64,000 nt of DNA from Bacillus salipaludis (GCF_004358205.1 NZ_SMYO01000003.1:186001-250000), one strand, 5' to 3'. Positions 8,104 through 17,840 are shown, counted from the stretch's first letter. The notes: generated from the sequence alone by a model not told the origin. A program made the numbers and translations.

Positions 8104-9024
8104 ATGTCGATGCTTAAATCTAAAGCATTAATCAGTTTGTTTCTTGTGTCCATTTTATGGGGCTGTAACTATCCGGTAAGTGCTTACTTGTTAAAAGGTT
8201 TCTCACCTGTTTTTTTATCAACAGTTCGGATTTGTTTTACTTCTCTATTTTTAATCATTGTTGCGCTCATTCATAAGGGAATAAGAAAACCGACTGGATC
8301 CGAGTGGAAGTCCCTCTTAGGCGTCGGAATCTTTGGAACACTTTTAAACCAAACCTTTTATTTCACAGGACTCCATCACACAACACCGGCTAATGCCTCG
8401 TTAATCATTGCGTTGGCGCCAATTGCTACCATTCTGTTGGAGCGAATTATTTTTAAAGTGAGGTTGACGTTAAAAAAATCATTAGGGGCATTGATCAGTT
8501 TAATCGGTGTATTTTCGATTATTGGTGGTGCAGGCGGCTCGCTGGGGATTTCATTTGGAGATTTAAATATTTTTGTTGCCATGCTTTGTTTGTCTATTAG
8601 TCTCTTATATATCCGACGGTTATCTAAAACCTTAAATTCTTATATCATTACGGTTTATGCCACTGTGCTTGGTAGTGTCCTTATGATACCGGCCGCAGGT
8701 GTGGAAAACCTTGTCAGCGGATCTGTGATCAGTCATTCACCTATTATGTGGATTTTATTAATTTGTGCGGGAGTGATTGCCCAAGGTATAGCGGGATTTT
8801 GGTGGAATGGCGGTGTAGCAAAGGTAGGTGCTGGAACGGCCTCGATGTTCATGAATATCCAGCCGTTTGTCGCGATTATCGCCTCCCATTTTATTCTTGG
8901 TGACCGGATTCTCCCAGCGCAAATTTTCGGAGGAATCCTAGTCTTACTCGGCGTCTTTATCGCCAACATGCCTTCACAGGCTGTCAAACCAGTCGTTCTC
9001 AACCAGTCAAATAAAACAATATAA
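8104..9024 (+). CDS. EamA/DMT-family transporter
   Basis: About 306 aa with ten hydrophobic segments and an internal two-fold EamA repeat. Family signatures include FLVSILWGCNYPVSAYLLKG, FTGLHHTTPANASLIIALAP (end of the first repeat) and MFMNIQPFVAIIASHFILGD (second repeat). It is an inner-membrane drug/metabolite transporter, usually an amino-acid or metabolite exporter. The start is ambiguous: ATG 8104 is 15 nt from GGAAAGG, GTG 8092 only 3 nt. Divergence from the ArgH-like lyase suggests the two serve the same compound, but this is inference. A terminator hairpin follows directly. Confidence 0.88.
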   Translation: MSMLKSKALISLFLVSILWGCNYPVSAYLLKGFSPVFLSTVRICFTSLFLIIVALIHKGIRKPTGSEWKSLLGVGIFGTLLNQTFYFTGLHHTTPANASLIIALAPIATILLERIIFKVRLTLKKSLGALISLIGVFSIIGGAGGSLGISFGDLNIFVAMLCLSISLLYIRRLSKTLNSYIITVYATVLGSVLMIPAAGVENLVSGSVISHSPIMWILLICAGVIAQGIAGFWWNGGVAKVGAGTASMFMNIQPFVAIIASHFILGDRILPAQIFGGILVLLGVFIANMPSQAVKPVVLNQSNKTI

Positions 9025-9027
9025 ACG

Positions 9028-9090
9028 AAAAAATGTCCACCCTAGGTGGACATTTTTTACAAGTTGTCTTTCGACGGTGTCAGGCACTTT
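9028..9090 (-). repeat. Dispersed repeat, copy 4, doubling as bidirectional terminator
   Basis: AAAAAATGTCCACC and GGTGGACATTTTTT form a perfect 14-bp stem with a 3-nt loop (9028-9058). The core variant GGTGTCAGGCAC follows at 9076. It separates the convergent EamA and hutG genes and can terminate both. Confidence 0.85.
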
Positions 9091-9096
9091 AATGAA

Positions 9097-10089
9097 TTAG
9101 CGAAGCATAACTCCACTAACAAAGGTGAGGAATACGTGTGTGCCCATTTTTACAGTTTGCTGGACGGAAGAATCTTTTAATGGGTCAAGGCAGACGATGT
9201 CCATAGCCTTAACTTTAGGATGTTTCCCTGCTGCCAGAACACCTTCAAGTAATTCTGCTGAAGTCAGCCCGCCTGGTGTCGATGCCGGTACCCCTGGTGC
9301 ATACGCCACATCCAAGCAATCCATGTCAACTGTTAAGTAAATTGTATCCACCTTCGCCGCAAGCTCCTCTAAGCATGCTAAAACTGTTGCTTCAAAGCCC
9401 TTTTTCCGTGCATTGCGAAGGGTGATATAGTTCACGCCATGAGCATCAGCGTACTCTTTTAAATCTTTTGTATTAAAAAATCCGTGCAATCCGATGTTGT
9501 ACATATCCGATCCGTTCACAACACCGCTCTCAATCAAATTACGCATAGGTGTTCCGTTCGATGGCCCGTTATCACTCATATCCCGTAAATCAAAATGGGT
9601 ATCAAATTGCAAGATCCCAATCCGTTCTCCCGGTTTAGCCTTTTGCAGTCCTTTCACCATCATCGCCGTAATCGAATGATCCCCGCCAATCGAACATACC
9701 TTTGAATGATCAAAATGCGTATGAATTGCTTCTGAAGCCTCAATGATATTATCATGGCAACGGCGAATATCGGTGACGTGCATTGGGACGTCCCCAACGT
9801 CCAGTGCTGTTATTTCCGCTAAATCAATATCTTCATCAAGATTATATGTTGTAAAGCCCTTCCACGCACGGCGGAAAGCATCTGGGAATTCAGATGCCCC
9901 CGAAGCGCTGATTGAAGAACGTGACAATGGCACACCGACCACTACCACTTCAGCGGACTTACACTTTTCAGGATCTGCCTCCGAAGTCAACGGCTGAATC
10001 CACTCATGAACCTTCTCGGGAGCACGTCCCTCTGGTTTTACCCATGTAAAACTATGTGGGTTAATTTTTGGATACAAGAAGCTTTTCAT
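9097..10089 (-). CDS. hutG: Formimidoylglutamase HutG
   Basis: 330 aa, arginase/ureohydrolase fold. Mn-binding motifs are visible: GGDHSIT, FDTHFDLRD and TVDMDCLDVAYAPG. It hydrolyses N-formimidoyl-L-glutamate to glutamate and formamide, the last step of histidine degradation. The start is set at the ATG at 10089 (MKSFLYPKINPHSF), preceded by AAGGGAGGT, so the gene overlaps the end of hutI by 29 bp and is translationally coupled to it. The distance and order match hutUIG of bacilli. Confidence 0.93.
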   Translation of the reverse strand: MKSFLYPKINPHSFTWVKPEGRAPEKVHEWIQPLTSEADPEKCKSAEVVVVGVPLSRSSISASGASEFPDAFRRAWKGFTTYNLDEDIDLAEITALDVGDVPMHVTDIRRCHDNIIEASEAIHTHFDHSKVCSIGGDHSITAMMVKGLQKAKPGERIGILQFDTHFDLRDMSDNGPSNGTPMRNLIESGVVNGSDMYNIGLHGFFNTKDLKEYADAHGVNYITLRNARKKGFEATVLACLEELAAKVDTIYLTVDMDCLDVAYAPGVPASTPGGLTSAELLEGVLAAGKHPKVKAMDIVCLDPLKDSSVQQTVKMGTHVFLTFVSGVMLR

Positions 10090-11359
10090 GCAACTGACCT
10101 CCCTTGACAACCACTGCACCATTTTTCACAACAGTATCTACGTGGTTTACACCATAGGAGTATTGAAGCTTCATATAGTTTGGAACATTAAAAATCGTTA
10201 CATCGCCTTTTTTGCCGACTTCCAAGCTACCGATTTCGCTCGCGCGATTAACCGCATGTGCTGCATTAATCGTCGTTGCGGCAAGAACTTCAGCAGGAGT
10301 CATCCCCATTTTCAAGCAACCTAAACTCATAATGAATGGAAGTGAAACTGTTGGCGATGAACCTGGATTACAGTCGGTTGATAATGCAACCGGCACACCT
10401 AAATCAATCATTTTACGGCCATTTGCAGACTCAGCCATTAAAAAGTAAGCAGTTCCTGGAAGCAATACACCGACAACGCCTTTTTCAGCCATTGCCTTCA
10501 TACCTTTTTCAGAAGCCTTTAATAAATGGTCAGCTGAAACGGCTCCAACTTCTGCGGCAAGTTCTGCACCTTCATATGGCTCAATTTCATCAGCGTGAAT
10601 TTTTGCCAATAATCCGTGTTTCTTTCCTGCTTCAAGAATTCTCCGTGATTGCTCAGGTGTGAATACCCCAAACTCACAGAAAACATCATTAAATTCCGCA
10701 AGCCCAAGCTCCGCCACTTTTGGAATCATTTCGTTGATCAATAAATCAATGAATTCTTCCGGATTTTCCTTATATTCTTTCGGCACAGCATGTGCACCCA
10801 TAAATGTAGAAACAAGATCGATTACATGCTTTTCGTTCAATTCTTTCGCTACTTCAAGCTGTTTTAATTCAGTTGCCCACTCCATACCGTAGCCGCTTTT
10901 TGCCTCGACTGTTGTAACGCCGTGACGCAAAAACTGATTCAAACGTTCATAGCTCTCTGCAAAAAGCTGTTCATGGCTAGCTGCCTGCGTTGCGCGTGTT
11001 GTCGCATGAATCCCGCCTCCGGCATTCATGATGTCCATATAGCTAGCCCCTTGAAGACGCATATTAAACTCGTTTTCACGGCTTCCGGCAAACACAACAT
11101 GTGTATGCGGATCAACTAAACCAGGTGTTACAAGCTTGCCGGTCGCATCAACAACTTCTGCATCAGCCAAACGTGATGCATACTTAGCTTTTAGTTCTGA
11201 ATCTGTACCAACTGCTTGAATAACACCATCTTCAATCCAAACGCTGCCGTTTTCAATAATTTTAAGCTCAGACATCGCATCCTTAACAAGGGGAGCCTTT
11301 GAGCTCCCCTGTAAGGTAACGAGCTGAGAAGCATTTCTGATAAAAAGTGCTTTACTCAT
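10061..11359 (-). CDS. hutI: Imidazolonepropionase HutI
   Basis: 432 aa, amidohydrolase superfamily. The metal site motif DPHTHVVFAGSRENEF is near residue 80, followed by KSGYGM, AHAVP, KIHADEIEPY and STDCNPGSSPT. It opens the imidazolone ring to N-formimidoyl-glutamate. AAAGGAATT precedes the ATG. It lies 27 bp after hutU and overlaps hutG. Confidence 0.95.
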   Translation of the reverse strand: MSKALFIRNASQLVTLQGSSKAPLVKDAMSELKIIENGSVWIEDGVIQAVGTDSELKAKYASRLADAEVVDATGKLVTPGLVDPHTHVVFAGSRENEFNMRLQGASYMDIMNAGGGIHATTRATQAASHEQLFAESYERLNQFLRHGVTTVEAKSGYGMEWATELKQLEVAKELNEKHVIDLVSTFMGAHAVPKEYKENPEEFIDLLINEMIPKVAELGLAEFNDVFCEFGVFTPEQSRRILEAGKKHGLLAKIHADEIEPYEGAELAAEVGAVSADHLLKASEKGMKAMAEKGVVGVLLPGTAYFLMAESANGRKMIDLGVPVALSTDCNPGSSPTVSLPFIMSLGCLKMGMTPAEVLAATTINAAHAVNRASEIGSLEVGKKGDVTIFNVPNYMKLQYSYGVNHVDTVVKNGAVVVKGGQLHEKLLVSKN

Positions 11360-11386
11360 TCGTTTTCAATTCCTTTCGGTCAGGTC

Positions 11387-13057
11387 TTAGTCTTGCTTTA
11401 ACATTGGCATTTTGATGCCTTTTTCTTTTGCAGTTTTGATTGCAATTTCATAACCTGCATCAGCGTGACGAACTACACCCATACCAGGGTCCGTTGTTAA
11501 TACGCGCTCTAAGCGTGCTTCTGCTTCTTTTGTACCGTCAGCAACGATAACCATACCAGAGTGTTGTGAATATCCCATACCTACGCCGCCGCCATGGTGT
11601 AAGGAAATCCAGCTTGCGCCGCCAACTGCGTTGATCATGGCATTAAGGATTGGCCAGTCAGATACCGCATCAGAACCGTCCATCATGCTTTCAGTTTCAC
11701 GGTTTGGAGATGCAACGGAACCAGCATCTAAGTGGTCACGACCGATAACGATTGGAGCTGAAACTTCACCTGATGCAACCATGTCGTTAATGATTTTACC
11801 AAAGCGTGCTCTTTCACCATAACCTAACCAGCAAATACGTGCAGGAAGTCCTTGGAAAGCAATTCTTTCTTGTGCCATCTTAACCCATTTGCAAAGGTGC
11901 TCATCATCTTTGTATACACGAAGTAATGCTTCGTCAATTTTACGGATATCTTCTGGATCTCCAGATAATGCTGCCCAGCGGAAAGGTCCTTTACCTTCAC
12001 AGAACAATGGACGGATGTACGCTGGAACGAATCCAGGGAAATCGAATGCATTTTCAACGCCTTCGTCTTTTGCCACTTGACGGATGTTGTTACCGTAGTC
12101 AAATGTAACAGCGCCTTTTTGTTGCATTTCTAACATTGCTTTTACATGTGTTGCCATGCTTTGTTTTGAAAGCTTCACATATAATGTTGGATCTTCTTTT
12201 CTTAATTTATCAGCTTCTTCTAAAGAATAGCCAACTGGTACATATCCGTTAAGTGGATCGTGTGCAGAAGTTTGGTCTGTTAATACATCTGGGTTAAAGC
12301 CTTTTTCAATCATTAATGGTAAAATTTCTGCTGCGTTGCCAATAAGCCCGATTGAAAGCCCTTTTCCTTCTTTCTTTGCTTCAAACGCTAATTTCAATGC
12401 TTCATCAAGGTCATTTGTTTTTACATCTAAGTATCTAGTTTCAATACGACGATCAATTCTCCACTCATCTACATCGATGCCGATACATACGCCGTCATTC
12501 ATTGTTACTGCAAGTGGCTGCGCCCCACCCATACCACCTAGACCAGCTGTTAAAGTGATAGTATGTTTTAATGAACCGCCGAACTCTTGACGAGCAAGCT
12601 CTGCAAATGTTTCGTAAGTTCCTTGAACAATTCCCTGGCTTCCGATATAGATCCAGCTTCCAGCAGTCATTTGACCGTACATCATCAAGCCTTTTTTATC
12701 AAGCTCGTGGAAGTGCTCCCAGTTTGCCCATGCAGGTACAAGGTTTGAGTTAGCAAGCAATACGCGTGGTGCATCTTTGTGAGATTTCCAAACAACGACT
12801 GGCTTACCTGATTGAACTAGCATGGTTTCATCATCTTCAAGCTCTAAAAGCGTTTTCACAATTGCATCAAAAGATTCCCAGTTACGAGCTGCTTTCCCAA
12901 TCCCGCCGTATACAACAAGATCTTCTGGTCTTTCTGCTACTTCTTGATCTAAGTTATTATATAACATACGTAGTGCTGCTTCTTGGATCCAGCCCTTTGC
13001 ATGGAGTTCAGTGCCTTTATAATTTTTGATTACTCTTTTTTCAGATGTCTTTGTCAT
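11387..13057 (-). CDS. hutU: Urocanate hydratase HutU
   Basis: 556 aa, full length. Family signatures include [32 protein letters not shown] (NAD site), [20 protein letters not shown] and the C-terminal catalytic stretch [21 protein letters not shown]. It converts urocanate to imidazolonepropionate. AAGGGGTGT lies 6 nt upstream of the ATG. It is first in this operon; hutH (histidase) and hutP are not adjacent, unlike the B. subtilis hutPHUIGM order. Confidence 0.96.
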   Translation of the reverse strand: MTKTSEKRVIKNYKGTELHAKGWIQEAALRMLYNNLDQEVAERPEDLVVYGGIGKAARNWESFDAIVKTLLELEDDETMLVQSGKPVVVWKSHKDAPRVLLANSNLVPAWANWEHFHELDKKGLMMYGQMTAGSWIYIGSQGIVQGTYETFAELARQEFGGSLKHTITLTAGLGGMGGAQPLAVTMNDGVCIGIDVDEWRIDRRIETRYLDVKTNDLDEALKLAFEAKKEGKGLSIGLIGNAAEILPLMIEKGFNPDVLTDQTSAHDPLNGYVPVGYSLEEADKLRKEDPTLYVKLSKQSMATHVKAMLEMQQKGAVTFDYGNNIRQVAKDEGVENAFDFPGFVPAYIRPLFCEGKGPFRWAALSGDPEDIRKIDEALLRVYKDDEHLCKWVKMAQERIAFQGLPARICWLGYGERARFGKIINDMVASGEVSAPIVIGRDHLDAGSVASPNRETESMMDGSDAVSDWPILNAMINAVGGASWISLHHGGGVGMGYSQHSGMVIVADGTKEAEARLERVLTTDPGMGVVRHADAGYEIAIKTAKEKGIKMPMLKQD

Positions 13058-13240
13058 TTTTTACACCCCTTAGTTAATGTTTAACTCTGATTTCATTATA
13101 AAAAGATAATCTTCTGAAAAATACGAATAAAACATTAGAAAAAGGAAAGTATTTTTTGATTTCAGGGGTGTTTATATAAATATTCTCGGTCTTTATCTAT
13201 AAAATTTTTAGGAACATATATTATATTTATATTTCCGCAT

Positions 13241-13269
13241 AAAAATGACCGCCCTCAGCGGCGGCCTTT
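13241..13269 (-). terminator. Terminator of the SRPBCC gene
   Basis: On the minus strand GGCCGCC, a short loop and GGGCGGTC are followed by ATTTTTATG. It separates the SRPBCC gene from the hutU promoter region. Confidence 0.75.
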
Positions 13270-13703
13270 CATGTTTCAAGTATATTTTTCAGTCTTTGTA
13301 AGTCCTTCTGATTTTCCCGTTTCATCATTTTCCCCATAAACGGTGCGAAGATTTTCGAAAAACCGCTTGGATTCCCAGCATTCTTTAATGTCATCCTTGT
13401 GGAAGCTGTGTCCAGCTTTTCCCATGTATAGGTCGTTTCCATGGGAAAAGGTCCATGTGCCGTTCTCATGACGAGCTTTTGTCCTGAAATATATTCTGCG
13501 ATCTCATACGTATACTCAAGCCGCCGTCCGAGGAATTCCGCTTTGAAGGCAATTTTCGAGCCGCAAATCAAAGGTTTTGGTGTTTTCCATTCCACAGATC
13601 TAATGTTTACATACCATTTTGGTGCATTGTCAGGATCTCCTGCAAAATGAGCTACTTTATCTATTGGAGAATTAATGATGATTTCCGTTCGAACATCGAC
13701 CAT
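13269..13703 (-). CDS. SRPBCC (START/polyketide-cyclase-like) family protein
   Basis: 144 aa. It begins [30 protein letters not shown], the typical first strand and helix of the SRPBCC fold, with later [17 protein letters not shown] and [16 protein letters not shown] strands and a C-terminal helix ([21 protein letters not shown]). These proteins bind small hydrophobic ligands in a deep pocket; no specific ligand can be read here. It follows the AraC-type regulator by 29 bp in the same direction and could be its target. Confidence 0.8.
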   Translation of the reverse strand: MVDVRTEIIINSPIDKVAHFAGDPDNAPKWYVNIRSVEWKTPKPLICGSKIAFKAEFLGRRLEYTYEIAEYISGQKLVMRTAHGPFPMETTYTWEKLDTASTRMTLKNAGNPSGFSKIFAPFMGKMMKRENQKDLQRLKNILET

Positions 13704-13732
13704 TCTAATCCCTCTTCATATTGTTTTTATCA

Positions 13733-15250
13733 CTAGTTTTCTGCTTGCTCCTTGTCGCTATTCAAATTTTCCGCTTTATTCAGGCGGAATTCCCTTGGTG
13801 ACATCCCGGATGTTTCTTTGAAAATCCGGCTAAAATAATTGGTATTTTGATAGCCGACAAGATAGGCAATCTCTTTTACTGGCTTCCTTGTCTCGATGAG
13901 CAGCCGTTTTGCTTCCTTCATCCGTATGCCTGCGAGGACTTCGGTAAAGCCTTTTCCGGTTTTTGAGATAAGAAGATGGCTGAAATAAGACGGGTTGCGG
14001 TCGACATAATGCGCCACATCTTCTAGCCTAAAATTCGTGTTGGAAAAATTGGCTTCCATATAGGAGATTCCCCGTTCGATTGGATCTTGTTTGAAGTTTC
14101 GTGAACTGGCTTCAGCTCCAATAAAGATCTTTTGAATAAAGAGAATTAGGTTCTGTACTGTTCGATATAAAACCGTATCATATAAAATCGAATTAAAAAT
14201 ATATCGGTACTCGCGCTCATAAAGCGACTGGTCATCTAGATTAAAGGTTTGCATATATCTCCTGATTTGGGCAAGTATACTTGTCAACCTAATTCTGACC
14301 AGACCGGGATCTGGATATGGATTTTGCAACTGGAGAAATTCATCATACAGCCATTTTTTTATTTTTTCTAAATCAAAATTAGTCAGCATATCAATCCAGG
14401 TCCGCTGTTCGGGCGGGGTTAAAAACGGATCCATATGCACCCAGTCCGGAGAGTATTCGAATTCAACTACCTGTTTGTAGCCTTGATAATAAGTAAATTC
14501 AAGCATTTTCTGGGTTTGAAGATATTTTTGGTTTAGCGTCACAGCTGGATTTTTCCCTGTATAAACCACAATCGCAAGCGGTTCAGAAAATTCCTCATCC
14601 CATCTTCTCATCGCTTTTTGGCATTGTTCCGTTATATTTGGGCATGATTCTTGAAACAATAAGACAACCAATTCACTCAGAGCGAAGACACCATGTAGGT
14701 CTTTAAATGGAAATTCGGACAGAAAGGAACTCAATGTGCCGATAGTCTCAGCATTTTCCGTTTTAAATGCCGCTATATGATAATCTTCAACTAGGGATGG
14801 CTGTGAGATAAACAGGGCTTCATAGGATAGATCTTTGTATGAATTTGGATGGTTAGCGCCAATTGCATTTTTTTTTCTCCCGATGCTTCTTGATGCCTTT
14901 TGAAAGGCGGAATTTACCTTTGTGGTCGAAAAAGGCTTAATCATCAGGTCTAACGCCTGCATATCTATCGCAAGTCGTGCCTTTTCAAAGGTTGCCTCGG
15001 CACTGGTTAAGACCAAAGTTGGATCGTAAATTTGTATCAACTCTCGAAAGGAGGACCAATCCTCCCTTCCGATCATATCCAGCTCCATCACCACAACATC
15101 CGGAATTTCCTGCTCAAATATCACAACAAACTCCTGATAACTAGAAGCTAAATGAATATTCGTAACCGGAATCGAAGACGTCCTCAACCACCACTTCAAC
15201 CCCTCCCGCTCATTCAAATCCCGATCCACAATTAACCAATTACCCTCCAC
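13733..15250 (-). CDS. YesN-type AraC-family regulator with atypical receiver domain
   Basis: 505 aa. The N-terminal receiver (residues 1 to about 120) reads WLIVDRD, PDVVVMELDMIG, LTSAEA and LMIKPFS. At the usual phospho-acceptor position (LLDIRMPG in normal receivers) the aligned residue is Glu (MELDMIG), so phosphorylation is doubtful. A middle domain of about 270 residues is typical of YesN-like proteins. The C-terminus carries two AraC helix-turn-helices (FRLEDVAHYVDRNPSYFSHL; PVKEIAYLVGYQNTNYFSRIFKE). GTG start with GGAAGGGGG 8 nt upstream. No partner kinase is adjacent in an operon; the DcuS-like kinase upstream has its own regulator. Confidence 0.85.
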   Translation of the reverse strand: MEGNWLIVDRDLNEREGLKWWLRTSSIPVTNIHLASSYQEFVVIFEQEIPDVVVMELDMIGREDWSSFRELIQIYDPTLVLTSAEATFEKARLAIDMQALDLMIKPFSTTKVNSAFQKASRSIGRKKNAIGANHPNSYKDLSYEALFISQPSLVEDYHIAAFKTENAETIGTLSSFLSEFPFKDLHGVFALSELVVLLFQESCPNITEQCQKAMRRWDEEFSEPLAIVVYTGKNPAVTLNQKYLQTQKMLEFTYYQGYKQVVEFEYSPDWVHMDPFLTPPEQRTWIDMLTNFDLEKIKKWLYDEFLQLQNPYPDPGLVRIRLTSILAQIRRYMQTFNLDDQSLYEREYRYIFNSILYDTVLYRTVQNLILFIQKIFIGAEASSRNFKQDPIERGISYMEANFSNTNFRLEDVAHYVDRNPSYFSHLLISKTGKGFTEVLAGIRMKEAKRLLIETRKPVKEIAYLVGYQNTNYFSRIFKETSGMSPREFRLNKAENLNSDKEQAEN

Positions 15251-15270
15251 CTGTGGGACCCCCTTCCAAT

Positions 15271-15340
15271 ACGGTGATACAATACGGTGACAGGCACCGT
15301 CCGTGGACTTTCACACCAATTTGTCCGTCTCCAATGGACA
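15271..15340 (+). repeat. Dispersed repeat, copy 5
   Basis: ACGGTGACAGGCACCGTCCGTGGACTT is followed by TTTGTCCGTCTCCAATGGACA. It fills the gap between the sensor-kinase stop codon and the AraC-type gene start, and a GGTGATACAATAC duplication precedes the core. Confidence 0.75.
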
Positions 15341-16957
15341 CTATTTTTTGTCATGATACGGTAAGGAGACGATAAAGGTGGTGCCTTTACCTTCTGTTGA
15401 AATGATTTCAATCGCTCCATTTAGGGCTTCGATGCTTTGCTTGACTAAATACAATCCGATACCTCTATTATGCCCTTTAGTGGAGAAGCCTTTTATAAAA
15501 AGATCATCCACCTGCTCATCTTTAATACCTTTTCCGGTATCGTGAATCTCTAATACAAGCTGACCCTCGTAGTAATCAAACCGAAGGGTAACCGTTTTAA
15601 TCAAACAATCCTTCACTGCATCCAACGCATTGTCAATCAGGTTTCCTAGAATTGTTACCAATTCATGTGTTGTCTCTTGGCGGCGTGGTTCAGGTAAAAT
15701 TCCCTCTCCATCAATGGTCAATTCACAGCCATTTTCCCTAGCGTAGCTTAACTTACCTAAAAGAAATCCGGCCAATACCGGGTCCTTAAACCTGCTGACA
15801 ACAAAGTTCACTTCGGTCTGTTGATGATCAACAAGATCGGTTATATACGAAGAAACCATTTCATAATTTTTCATATGAATTAACCCTGAAATCACGTGTA
15901 ATTTATTCATAAATTCATGCGACTGGGTACGTAATGCTTCCGCATAAAGCTTAACCCCGGTTAATTGTTCCGCCAACTGCTTGATTTCAGTTTTTTCACG
16001 AAAGGTTGCAATGGCACCGACAATTTTTCCTTTCACGATGATCGGAACCCGGTTCGTTATTATCGTCACACCGCCAATGTCCTGCTCCTGATCATAATGA
16101 TGCTCCCCAGATTTCAAAACAGAGGTCAGCCTTGAATTAGGTAAATACCCGTCAATTTTTCTTCCAAGCGGTGGATCCTGAATTCCCGCTTTTTCAAAAA
16201 GCCGAATGGCTTCATTATTTACTAACGTTATTCTGCCCCTTTGGTCAACCGCAAGCATCCCTTCTCTAGTAGACTGGAGCATCATACTTCTTTCCTCGAG
16301 TATTTTGGCGATTTCATTTGGTTCAAGTCCAAATAATATTCTTTTGATTTTTCTTGCAAGAAAAAGGGCCCCGATAATTCCGACCAATATTCCAAAAAAC
16401 GTGCCGATAATGATTATATTCCGGCTTTGTGCAACCGCTTGATTAACCTTTTCTAAAGAAATCCCGACGGCAACAGCCCCAACCTGCGTGTGGCTTTTAT
16501 CGTAGATGGGGATGAACGAACGTAATGAAACTCCCAATGTCCCTGTGGCTATCGAAACATGTTCTTTTCCTTTCAGGACAGCCTTTTCATCTCCACCAAC
16601 AAAATGCTGGCCAATTTTGTCTTTATTCGGATGGGATTTTCGGATTCCGTTCATATCCATCACTACCACAAACTCAACCTGTGTAGATTGTCTTATTTGA
16701 CTGGCAAATGCTTGAATTTCCTTTTCATCCGCCTTTCCAGTAAGCCCGTCGATCACAAGTGGAGTCTGAGCGACGATTTTCGCAATTTGAGTTGCTTTGT
16801 TTGCTTGAGTTTTTTCCGTTTCACTCGTTATCCGGTAGGTGATCAGTAAATCGGTTACGAGAAATGCCAAGACTACGACAACGCAAACCATTAACGTAAT
16901 GACTGATTGCAGGCGAAGCTTCGGCTTTGAGAGTCTATTATATACAAGGCCTTCCAC
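15341..16957 (-). CDS. DcuS/CitA-type sensor histidine kinase (C4-dicarboxylate)
   Basis: 538 aa. It has a membrane segment at about 17-40, an extracytoplasmic PASTA-like CitA sensor domain (VMDMNGIRKSHPNKDKIGQHF; GTLGVSLRSFIPIY), a second membrane segment at about 175-200, a cytoplasmic PAS domain (LLQSTREGMLAVDQRGRITLVNNEA), an H-box (LRTQSHEFMNKLHVISGLIH, His phosphoacceptor), and an ATPase domain with N-box NLIDNALDA and DTGKGI, GIGLYLVKQ. GTG start with AAGGGGAG upstream. It is read after its regulator gene (31-bp gap), the reverse of the usual kinase-first order. It probably senses a C4-dicarboxylate to control the divergent symporter. Confidence 0.9.
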   Translation of the reverse strand: MEGLVYNRLSKPKLRLQSVITLMVCVVVVLAFLVTDLLITYRITSETEKTQANKATQIAKIVAQTPLVIDGLTGKADEKEIQAFASQIRQSTQVEFVVVMDMNGIRKSHPNKDKIGQHFVGGDEKAVLKGKEHVSIATGTLGVSLRSFIPIYDKSHTQVGAVAVGISLEKVNQAVAQSRNIIIIGTFFGILVGIIGALFLARKIKRILFGLEPNEIAKILEERSMMLQSTREGMLAVDQRGRITLVNNEAIRLFEKAGIQDPPLGRKIDGYLPNSRLTSVLKSGEHHYDQEQDIGGVTIITNRVPIIVKGKIVGAIATFREKTEIKQLAEQLTGVKLYAEALRTQSHEFMNKLHVISGLIHMKNYEMVSSYITDLVDHQQTEVNFVVSRFKDPVLAGFLLGKLSYARENGCELTIDGEGILPEPRRQETTHELVTILGNLIDNALDAVKDCLIKTVTLRFDYYEGQLVLEIHDTGKGIKDEQVDDLFIKGFSTKGHNRGIGLYLVKQSIEALNGAIEIISTEGKGTTFIVSLPYHDKK

Positions 16958-16988
16958 GATGTTCTCCCCTTCTCCAAACCTTGTGATG

Positions 16989-17666
16989 TTAAATTCCGTA
17001 CCGATTAACCGGTCTTCCTACCCCGCCATAATGAACATGTATCTTTACTTTCCCTTCCTTTTCCAAAAAATCAAGATATCTTCGTGCTGTTACCCGGGCT
17101 ATCCCAATGCCTTCTGCCACTTCCTCAGCAGAAACAGGTGTTTTTTGGAGTGAAAGGTAGCTTGTAATTTTAATTAATGTATTTGGGTTTAACCCTTTCG
17201 GCAGGTTCTCCATTTCCTGGTCTTCTTTATTTTTTAAAAATAACAGCTGATCTAACTCATCCTGTCCAAGAGCATCTTTTTCCTTCAATTTCATGCGATA
17301 TCCTTTATAGTTTTCAAGAGACTTTTTGATTCTCTCAAACGTAAAGGGTTTCATAATATAGTCAATGGCTCCCTGCTGGAGGACACGGTGAACGGTTTCA
17401 ATATCGTTCGCAGCTGTTATCGCTATCACATCGACCAATAAATCTTCTGATCGTAATTCTCTTACCATTTCCAAGCCATTTACATGGGGCATGTATATAT
17501 CGATAATGGCCAAGTCTGGTTTGGATTCTTTTATTAATGCAAGTCCCTCAAGCCCGTTTGTAGCAGTCCCAATGATTGTAAATTCTTCAATTCTTTCAAT
17601 AAACTGGCGGTGTACTTCCCGAACCATTGGATCATCTTCTACTAAAATTACCTTGAATGGAAACAA
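16989..17666 (-). CDS. DcuR/CitB-type response regulator (C4-dicarboxylate)
   Basis: 226 aa. The receiver domain begins FPFKVILVEDDPMVREVH, with phospho-acceptor Asp in LAIIDIYMP, then AITAAND and IMKPF. The C-terminal DNA-binding part ends VSAEEVAEGIGIARVTARRYLDFLEKEGKV, the helix-turn-helix of the CitB/DcuR class. The TTG at 17666 is chosen because AGGGGGGGA lies 6 nt upstream; an in-frame ATG at 17708 has no such site. It is the first gene of the two-component pair and divergent from the symporter gene. Confidence 0.9.
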   Translation of the reverse strand: MFPFKVILVEDDPMVREVHRQFIERIEEFTIIGTATNGLEGLALIKESKPDLAIIDIYMPHVNGLEMVRELRSEDLLVDVIAITAANDIETVHRVLQQGAIDYIMKPFTFERIKKSLENYKGYRMKLKEKDALGQDELDQLLFLKNKEDQEMENLPKGLNPNTLIKITSYLSLQKTPVSAEEVAEGIGIARVTARRYLDFLEKEGKVKIHVHYGGVGRPVNRYGI

Positions 17667-17779
17667 CGCTGTTCCCCCCCTGGTTTTATAATCTATTACT
17701 ATCATCACCTATTTTATCAATATAGTAAATTGAATAAACACTATTTCCAAGAATTTTTAGATAACAAAAGGAACAATAA

Positions 17780-17802
17780 GACCAATATGACCAAAATATA
17801 AT
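17780..17802 (+). promoter_or_regulatory. Activator-type promoter of the symporter gene
   Basis: A consensus TATAAT at 17797 has no recognisable -35 box. GACCAA is repeated at 17780 and 17789 in the position where an activator would bind. This fits activation by the adjacent DcuR-like regulator, but the site assignment is inferred. Confidence 0.4.
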
Positions 17803-17840
17803 CTTTTCTGAATTTTCTTTTATCATGTAGATAGACGGGA

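Noticed and set aside
10336..10662. Plus-strand frames of about 100 codons inside hutI
   Set aside because: Shadows of hutI; no ribosome site and no recognisable protein.
15232..15420. 62-codon minus-strand frame at the kinase/AraC junction
   Set aside because: It spans repeat copy 5 and the kinase end in another frame, with no ribosome site.
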